Source: Chamaecrista fasciculata (taxonomy: Eukaryota; Streptophyta; Magnoliopsida; Fabales; Fabaceae). Taken from it: a DNA stretch of 64,000 bases. Position 1 is the first letter of the stretch. The number at the start of each line of letters is the position of its first letter. Where the stretch lies: contig QANZ01009649.1 of the NCBI GenBank assembly GCA_003254925.1, positions 241,973 through 305,972 of the forward strand, written 5' to 3'. Shown piece by piece: positions 57,186 through 64,000 of the stretch. A program made the position numbers and the translations under genes. The notes under the pieces were generated by a model that was not told the DNA's origin, made no database searches, and saw only the letters and a program-made list of their open reading frames with translations.

Positions 57186-57672
57186 ATGTTAAGTGAAAAT
57201 TATACTTTAATCCTCAAATTATAACGTAAATTTTAAGTCTTTTTATTTGTTCAACTATTAGTTTAAAATGTAATTTCGTTTTCTTTCTAACATTATTTTT
57301 AATCTAGATAAATGAGATTAATTATTTATTTCTCATATGTGTTATGCATAAGAAGTGAGCTGAGTAGCTATAAATAAATAAATAAAAATATTATTTATTA
57401 GCTATAAATTAGAGATAAATTTGTCATTAATTTTTTCAAAAAAAATGAATTTTTTGTTATCTCTATATCAATTCACTTATTATAAGTTTATAACACATAA
57501 ATGAGAGATAATAAATGATAAATCTCACTTGCCTAAGTTAGATATAATAACTGAAATCAAGCAAAATTACATTTGAACTAATAGTGGAACAAAATAAAAA
57601 ATTTGAGAATCAAAACAGAACAATAAAATGGAACTCGTCTTATAATTTGAAGATCGAAATGAGATTTTAACC
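57186..57672. repeat. Foldback of about 490 bp
   Basis: The left side (GTTAAGTGAAAATTATACTT, TCCTCAAATTATAA, CAACTATTAGTTTAAAATGTAATTTCG) is mirrored on the right (CAAAATTACATTTGAACTAATAGTGG, TTATAATTTGAAGATC, GAGATTTTAACC). Inner segments around TTATTTCTCAT / ATGAGAGATAATAAAT also pair. The centre carries TAGCTATAAAT as a direct repeat. No ORF. Confidence 0.5.
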
Positions 57673-60174
57673 TATATGGTATTTGTGTTTTCCGTTTCTA
57701 TAATTATTTTATTGACTTTTTAATATAAATATCTCTAAGTGTCAACTGTCAAGCAAGACTTTTATTTTCTTTTCGTAGTGGGATAGCGGTGTAGCTAGCT
57801 TGGAGGGCAAAAACACGAACATATAGATAGGAAATTAAGTAGGAATGTCGCTTTGATAGATGAAGTTGAAGGGTTTTTTCTTCTTAATTAATTCTTATTA
57901 ATTATGTGTATATATATATATATAATATATGATGCTTGAGTGACAAGCATTAAGGCATTGGCTTAGTTCAAGTTCAACACCATGTAGCTAGGTCAACGTA
58001 ACAAGGATGAATGTTGACTTTCATCCACTTTCTTCACCGAATCAATCTATTTTCATTGGCTTTACACTATAGTTAATCAATTAAGTCAACTTTTGTATGT
58101 AGATTATTCAAAAATTATTTTACATGTATATATAAAATTGATATCTACCATGCATGTTACAGGCATATATATAATTAATTAATCAACACAATTTTTCCTA
58201 ATTGTTTTATTTATACATAATATACATCTTTTCACCTCAACAACCCAAAGGAATCAATTCATCCTGTTCAACGTACGGACACTTTTCAACTCGTTGCTGT
58301 CCTCCAATGAAGTTGCTTGCTGCTATGAACTTTTATGGATTAACTTTGGAAAAAACTATGTATATATTTATATATACACTTGCTTTTATTTGGTCTTGGT
58401 CTCCTTAAAATTTGAATGAAAACCAATGATGTGTTCTTGGTCAATGGATAGGTTCTTTTACTGAATGTGTAAGCTAGCTGTGTTGTTCCCATATATATAT
58501 ATCTCAACGAATAACTCGGCAACAAAGCAAACTACATATGTGTGTTGTTATCCAAAATGCCATGTGTTACGCGAACAAAGACTTACAAATATTCGTGTTT
58601 AAATATAAGGTCGTGTATCAAGCGTTTGAATTATAAATATTTTTTAGCAAACTTGTCTTCTTTGCCATTGATTATTACCTGCAATGTTACATTATATATA
58701 TATATATATGCTGTCACAAATTAAGACGAGGCTTATTATACGTTACTTAGCTTATGTTCCTATAGCCCATGAAGCCGTCTACAACTTGAGAAATTATAAT
58801 ATTTACACAATAATAAAACTGCTTTTTCTTGCTCTTGGCTTGAGTAGTTAGAACGTTGACCTTATGTTATCATTTAGTTTTATACCAAAATGTTTGTTTA
58901 GTACGTACTAAGTTTCGGTATTTTCTTTAAATTTTTGTTTTACTTTGAATTTATATACGATGTTAATTCAATTAATTATTGCGAAGAGGTAATTACTAAT
59001 TAGAGAATCCTTGAAAAATTCAATTTTCCATAAAATGGTTTAGGATTCAATTTTCCTATCTATTGGGCCTCGGCCTTGACAAAATACGTTTGAATAATTT
59101 AATTTGTTTCATACATAACTTTGAATGTATGATATTTATGTGATTATTTCAAAGAAAAGTGTTTAAGTTATTTGTTTCAAACATCGTTGACACTTAATTT
59201 CCACACACAAAAAGAGATATATATATATATATATGAATTTAAATATGTATGCTAACGATTTGGCAAAACTAGCTACTACCTTCATTTGAACGAGCACTTG
59301 AATGTATTTGTTTTTCACTCTTTTAATTTGTCTGGAGTGATAGAACGTATCTTATTTCATTAATACTTCTATAAATTTTTAGGATAAATTAAATAGCTTG
59401 ACTTTGGAATCTGCATGGGACTCGCCATTTTCTTTATTAAAATTGAACTGAACTTTTAAAAGGTTTGATTCTAATGAAATAGTCAGTTTAGAATTTTTTA
59501 AGTTTCCTTATGACGACGCATACTTTTCTCCCATACATATCCAATTATCCATATTAGAGAGAAATAGATCAATAGCATCTGCATTGCCATATTCCCCATT
59601 AATATCTCACAGGACGTTATCAAATAAATTAAAGACTTACAATAAATTCGTAGTTGCAAATGTCATAGCTTTTATGTAGTAAAAGTTATTTAAAAATTAT
59701 AGTTATAATTAGATTTTGGACTTTTATAAGGGAAATCTACCTATTATAAAGAATAAAATGAATTTGAAGTTTGAACCCATTGGCCATTAGAACAGCTAGG
59801 GCTAGCCTAGCTTTGGACTAAGAAGAAAAATATCAAATATCTACGAGTTGGGCCATTCTCTCGGCCTACCTCTACTGGGCCATTGTTCGCCGATCCAAGC
59901 CCAAAATATTGGCCCAAGAAAAACTTAAGAAGATAAGTTTATGATGATCCCTCGACTCACATAAGTTACGTGTCTTTTACGTGGATGCTGAAGCATATAA
60001 TTTCTGTCTCTTGTTTATAGTTTCCATTTCATATGTAAATTTTGCACTCAGCCTTCAGTTTCTTGTCTAGAGAATAGAGGCATGATTTTGCGCCACCAAA
60101 TATTGTATTCATTCATAAGTTTATATAGAGTCGTCATCATATATATCAGGGATTTAAATTGTAACTAAACATTG

Positions 60175-60220
60175 AAATTAGATTTAACAAACCTATATAG
60201 AAAAAATTAGATTTAACAAA
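60175..60220 (+). repeat. Micro-insertion: 17-bp direct repeat around CCTATATAGAAA
   Basis: AAATTAGATTTAACAAA occurs at 60175-60191 and 60204-60220 without mismatch and brackets 12 bp ending in A residues. It lies about 100 bp beyond the stop codon of the IDM1-like gene, possibly within its 3' UTR. Confidence 0.65.
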
Positions 60221-60316
60221 ATCAATGTTCAAGCCAAACTAATTTAACAGCCAGAAGAGAAGAGGAAGGACTTGAAAAGATGCTTGACTAAACAATTGGT
60301 GAAGTGTGCTGTTTTT

Positions 60317-60538
60317 TTAATTTCCCCAATTTTCCTCGTCGTCTTCTTCAGGAGGTTCTAGGTTTAGATCTGGGATTGGTCTCCTCACATCTTCTTCTTC
60401 ATTATTCTCAGCTATTTGGCCTTGGTCTTCTAATTCTTGATTCTTAACTTCTTGGGCATCACCACCATCTATACGAGCTACAAGGAGAAAGGAATAAGAG
60501 TGAATAAAGAAGGAATTAAGATGAAGCTCACGATGGAG

Positions 60539-60596
<58 letters not shown>

Positions 60597-63017
60597 NGAG
60601 AGAGAGAGAGATTCACCTAATTCCACTTTGGATGTGGTTAGGTTTTTCAGCATTCTGATGGCAAATGGAAAAGATACCACGCGATAAGAGGCTATATCGC
60701 CTCTAATCTCTGTTGTAATTTGCTGGAAACCATATTTGCGTGAAAATAATTTTCCCTCGGGCTCTGGAGTAGCCGGTAATAGAAGGCGTTGCACATTCAG
60801 ACTGCACAACGTCTGCAAAATAGCACATCAGCATCATAAAATGTTAGTTTAAATCACGAATCACGACTTTCTTTGCTTGTTCTTGCCTCTTTTGAGTGGT
60901 GTTCCACGAAGTAGGTATCAATGACAATAGAAAGTATAATTAAACACTTGGAAAATGCATTGAGTGATTAATGTTAATGATTGTACAAACTCCTACATGG
61001 TTAAACTTGCTTACCGACTCAATTATAGCTAACAGTATCCCACAGAATCCTTTCCTCCTGTGATTTTCTGCTGTGGCAATTAATGGCATTTCTGCTATCC
61101 TTTCCCCATGAACCCTATGAAGAAACGAAGAATCAAATTAGTAAAACATTACTTTCAATTATTTGATGGTGGTGGTGGAGAGATGGAGGGTTTAGTGTTT
61201 ACAAACAGTGGAATAGATACCTAATAGAGGCTGCACTTATCACCTCATCCTCCTTTTCAAGAATGAATGTATAAAAGTGGCTACAATCAACCCTTCTTAA
61301 GCCACACCTATGTAGTTAAAGAATTGGGACTGGTCAGAAGATCAGAATACAATTCAACTGCTAGACTTGGATGAAGCAGAATTAGTAGGTTTTACAACAA
61401 TGTGCTTGCTTACCCACGACCATAGACTACACTTTCAATCATATTGATGTTGGTGAATCTGTCTTTTGTTGTTTCAAAAGCTTCATTCATCAAAGTCCTT
61501 GTAACTACAACCTTAGAATTATTTTCCACAAGTTGGTGCCTAGCAACAGAAGGCAACACATCCACTGGGCGAATCAATCTCCAAGAGCATCCTTCACCGA
61601 GCTCGTTTTTCGCTCCTACTAAGCTCTCCAATGTCTCATGGATCTTTAGGAGAGCACATGAACAAAACATAAAAAATGTAATCTATTTACCAATATTTTA
61701 GGACTACCATCTATTTAACGTTTTGATCATGCACTGCATACTAGTTAAAAATGGAAAATGTGATGTGGTAAACAAAGTATTGGGCACATATATATGCACA
61801 AACAACATACACAACACAAAATTTGTACCTCCCTGCAGCTTTGCACACAATATAACCTCGAACAATTCAGGTCCAAGGCTTTTGTTGGAGCTTCTTTTTC
61901 AAATTCACGATAGCATGCCCAGTGAACTAAGCAAGCATGAAACATTGTTATTGGATTATGAGAGAAATTAAAAGCTAGAGTAAATTATGAGAGAAATCTT
62001 ACACTTTTTGTCGCATAGGGAGCATATCATCAATTGCTTTTGCGTGCATTCACCACCAAGTCCACAGTATTTGCAAACACAATAATGACATAACCAACCA
62101 CCTTGAGGAACAATCTGCAATTTAAAAGCCAAGATTGAGTTGTCATATTTGCAAAATTCATTTTCTTGTTAGAAGAAGAAAATCAACTTAATTACCTCCA
62201 TATTCATACAGCGTGGATGGAATGTGGAGGGACACTTGTCACAACATATTAAAGCTCCTCCATCTCCACATATTATACAAGCATCATCATTTTTGTCAGA
62301 GGCAGTTTCTTTTGGGACAAAGGGTTCAGTTTGCCTGCGTCTATGTTCTTTGGACTCATCCCATGCAGTTGTCTGGTAATCTAAGAGACACATGCTTGTT
62401 CTGACGACGTAAATATGGCCATAGGGATTCTTGCGTTCACTTCCTGCATGCTTCTCAAAGGCCCATACTGACATTTCCTTTTGGCAACAATTACACACAA
62501 TTCCTCTCCTGCTAATTCTTCCTGTCTTAGTTGCACCTTCCTTAAAGCCATTCATGTAGCATACTTCTTCTTCCTCCCTTACCATCTTACAATCTATCAA
62601 CCATGACATAATGGTTTTGGGAACACATCTTGATCCTTCAGGTGAATTTGAATGTCTTTCCATGCTTGAATTTCGACCTTCGGGTGAATTTGGTTGTTCT
62701 CCTGAAATTGAGTTTCTCCATAAATCACTTGGTTCAGCATCACTACTAGTTTCCTTGTTTTGGTCTCTGCATTTCCTCTTATTGGAAATGCGACCTCGTT
62801 TAGTACTCTTATCCTTACTTGAATTCCTTGTTACATTCTTTCTTTTTCTTTTAATCTTTCTTGTTGGTGCCTTAGACTTTGACCTGCATACTCCTCTTGT
62901 TACCCTCCTAGCTGGGGACCTCGAGTATTCAGAATCGGAGCCATCCGAGGGGCTTTCAACACTGCTTGCTTCATCATACACTTTGAAATCATTCCGAGGC
63001 CTAAATTCATAGGCCAT
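60317..63017 (-). CDS. IDM1-like: IDM1-like TDBD-PHD-GNAT chromatin protein with terminal EAR motif
   Basis: Exons 5' to 3': 63017-62196, 62114-62003, 61926-61829, 61643-61414, 61307-61221, 61114-61015, 60812-60617, 60477-60317, joining in frame to 601 aa. Order of parts: a Ser/Lys/Arg-rich head with SKSKAPTRKIKRKRKN (nuclear localisation); a TDBD-like region (RRGIVCNCCQKEMSVWAFEKHAGS, about 175-200); a PHD finger (CIICGDGG...CCDKC..TFHPRC...WLCHYC, about 247-290); a second Cys/His-rich PHD-like block; and a GNAT acetyltransferase domain with AENHRRKGFCGILLAIIES (acetyl-CoA loop) and FSRKYGFQQI. The last 17 residues carry PDLNLEPP, an EAR-type DLNxxP motif (585-590). Arabidopsis IDM1 and relatives acetylate histone H3 to guide DNA demethylation; this shorter protein belongs to that group, but its own activity is inferred. 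Confidence 0.92.
60543..60610. repeat. (GA)n microsatellite beside a splice donor
   Basis: About 34 GA units, with one unresolved base at 60598, occupy half of the 139-bp last intron of the IDM1-like gene. On the sense strand the donor GTGAAT is followed within 4-5 bases by the CT run. The true length is uncertain because of assembly through the repeat. Confidence 0.9.
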
Positions 63018-64000
63018 GATGTATTTTGTTACAGTTGATCAAGTGTTGCTCTCACTTCCAATTTTATGTGCCAAAGCCTACGATATCTGTGACAAAATGA
63101 GTAAACATGTAAATAAGGATTTTGGGAACTCATCAAATTGTACATGCATCATCTTTGCTCCACAATTATTTTTATATTTCAGTTCCTATTTTACATATGC
63201 ATGCGCTTATTGAGATTTATAATGTTCATGTAGGACTCTCTCGAGTTTACTTGTGTAATTATGGGGAACAAATAGCTTACCTCGGTAAGATGTGGAACCA
63301 GTTTCAACACATTTCATGGCAACTAAAATTTTCTTCATTATGTAATGAGATTTCATGGAGATGCAAGCATTGAGCAAACTTTATGTGACAAACTAGTTTC
63401 AAAACTAGAGCAGTGATTAAACTAGTTATGATTTTAAATACTCAAATTAAAAAAAATATATTATATAGATATAAAGATATATCAAAATTAATAATTCTTC
63501 AATAGATTTTAGTCTTATACACTCATCCACTCTCAAATATTTATATTTAGGGTATTGGATATCGAGTACTCAATTATCCGTTCATTTCGGTCAGATACAA
63601 AATAAGTGAAACAATATTTGTATTCACTCGATATTCGATTTTTTTCCCACTATCTATATCCTATATGAGATCTGATATCTTAAGAATGTCAAATTCTTAC
63701 ATATGGATTCAGATGGATATTTAAGATACCCACCCAAATTGCCATCCATACGAATATGCATTTGACTAGGTAATAAGAATACTTACTTTCAGATAAGGAA
63801 CAAAATCTCTACCTTAGATTCTCGAGGCGTACTTTTATAGATCCTTTTCAAAGCTTGATCGGTAATGATTGACGAAGCAAATGATCTATAAAATCTCAAA
63901 CACAACTTGAAATTGTTAAGAAATTATATCATGAACATCTCAAGTTCTCAACTAGTGTCATATAAGCAAACAACATGATGAGAAATTTTGAAAGATTATT
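63018..64000. other. Upstream region of the IDM1-like gene
   Basis: It should contain its promoter and possibly a 5' UTR intron. No forward gene is supported; frames at 63016-63213 and 63122-63373 are short and featureless. The right part holds a decayed repeat (63545-63757). The remainder is AT-rich. Confidence 0.55.
63545..63757. repeat. Decayed second copy of the GGATAT-word element
   Basis: GGATATCGAGTACTCAATTA and, near the right end, TTTAAGATACCCACCC followed by TTGCCATCC match the vocabulary and the right terminus of the 54007-54618 element. The left end is missing or unrecognisable. Confidence 0.45.

Larger units (their letters stand above)
50232..60316. other. Ten-kilobase gene-poor, AT-rich region
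   Basis: No convincing gene was found on either strand. Frames of 60-120 codons are low-complexity or lie inside repeats. Recognised contents: micro-insertions (51021, 55934, 60175), small inverted repeats (52504, 52679), a GGATAT-word element (54007), a reverse retroposon (55242), foldbacks (55974, 57186) and TA microsatellites near 51207, 52024, 52237, 57909, 58692 and 59217. Short non-coding RNA genes would not be detectable by frame inspection. I saw no familiar miRNA sequence. Confidence 0.6.

Noticed and set aside
57354-57415. TAGCTATAAAT direct repeat as another micro-insertion
   Set aside because: It lies within a highly AT-rich foldback centre where 11-bp repeats are easily produced by chance or by local duplication.
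62611-63012. Plus-strand 133-codon frame opposite exon 1 of the IDM1-like gene
   Set aside because: It is antisense to a Ser/Lys/Arg-rich coding exon and shows no domain; a shadow frame.

Overview
This is a eukaryotic nuclear segment from a flowering plant. It is AT-rich and mostly non-coding. Its genes have many short exons with GT-AG introns, and the gene content is plant-specific: chloroplast ribosomal protein L19 with a transit peptide, a classical arabinogalactan protein, a BAHD-like protein, a RABD GTPase, a plastid-type phospholipase A1 and an IDM1-like chromatin protein. A eudicot is clear. A legume is my guess from the general look of the repeats, not a proven call. The first 767 bases are an assembly gap, and one more N lies in a GA microsatellite at 60598.

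Layout. 1-5.2 kb: gap and AT-rich intergenic DNA with a 35-bp SINE remnant. 5.2-9.0 kb (-): CCR4/HESPERIN-type EEP nuclease, 10 coding exons, 394 aa. 9.4-13 kb: repeats, including a SINE nested in a retroposon, a 91-bp foldback and a tandem hairpin array. 13.4-16.9 kb (-): VAP/MSP-domain protein, 218 aa. 18.0-20.6 kb (-): plastid L19, 243 aa. 20.6-22.1 kb: a dense group of tiny A-tailed insertions with target duplications, then an ACGT-core promoter cluster. 22.1-24.1 kb (+): glycerol-3-phosphate permease-like MFS transporter, 492 aa. 26.8-27.2 kb (+): arabinogalactan protein, 135 aa. 29.5-33.3 kb (-): unrecognised Gly-rich/coiled-coil protein, 315 aa. 35.3-36.9 kb (-): BAHD-fold protein lacking the catalytic His, with a GC-AG intron, 370 aa. 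37-44 kb: MITE-like foldbacks and two LINE fragments around a small membrane-protein gene (86 aa). 44.5-47.6 kb (+): RABD (Rab1) GTPase, 202 aa. 48.7-50.2 kb (-): intronless class-III lipase (PLA1-I), 505 aa. 50.2-60.3 kb: 10 kb without a convincing gene but with several repeats. 60.3-63.0 kb (-): TDBD-PHD-GNAT protein with a terminal EAR motif, 601 aa.

The genes do not form a pathway or operon; each is an independent unit. Exon structures were assembled by hand from splice sites and reading-frame continuity. All multi-exon models close in frame and end in a stop. No bacterial-type system, CRISPR array or genuine tRNA/rRNA gene was seen. The most unusual material is in the repeats: repeated micro-insertions of 10-35 bp carrying A/T runs and flanked by 8-18 bp direct repeats, a tandem array of near-palindromes, and nested retroposons. 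Among the genes, the catalytically altered BAHD-like protein with its GC-AG intron stands out.
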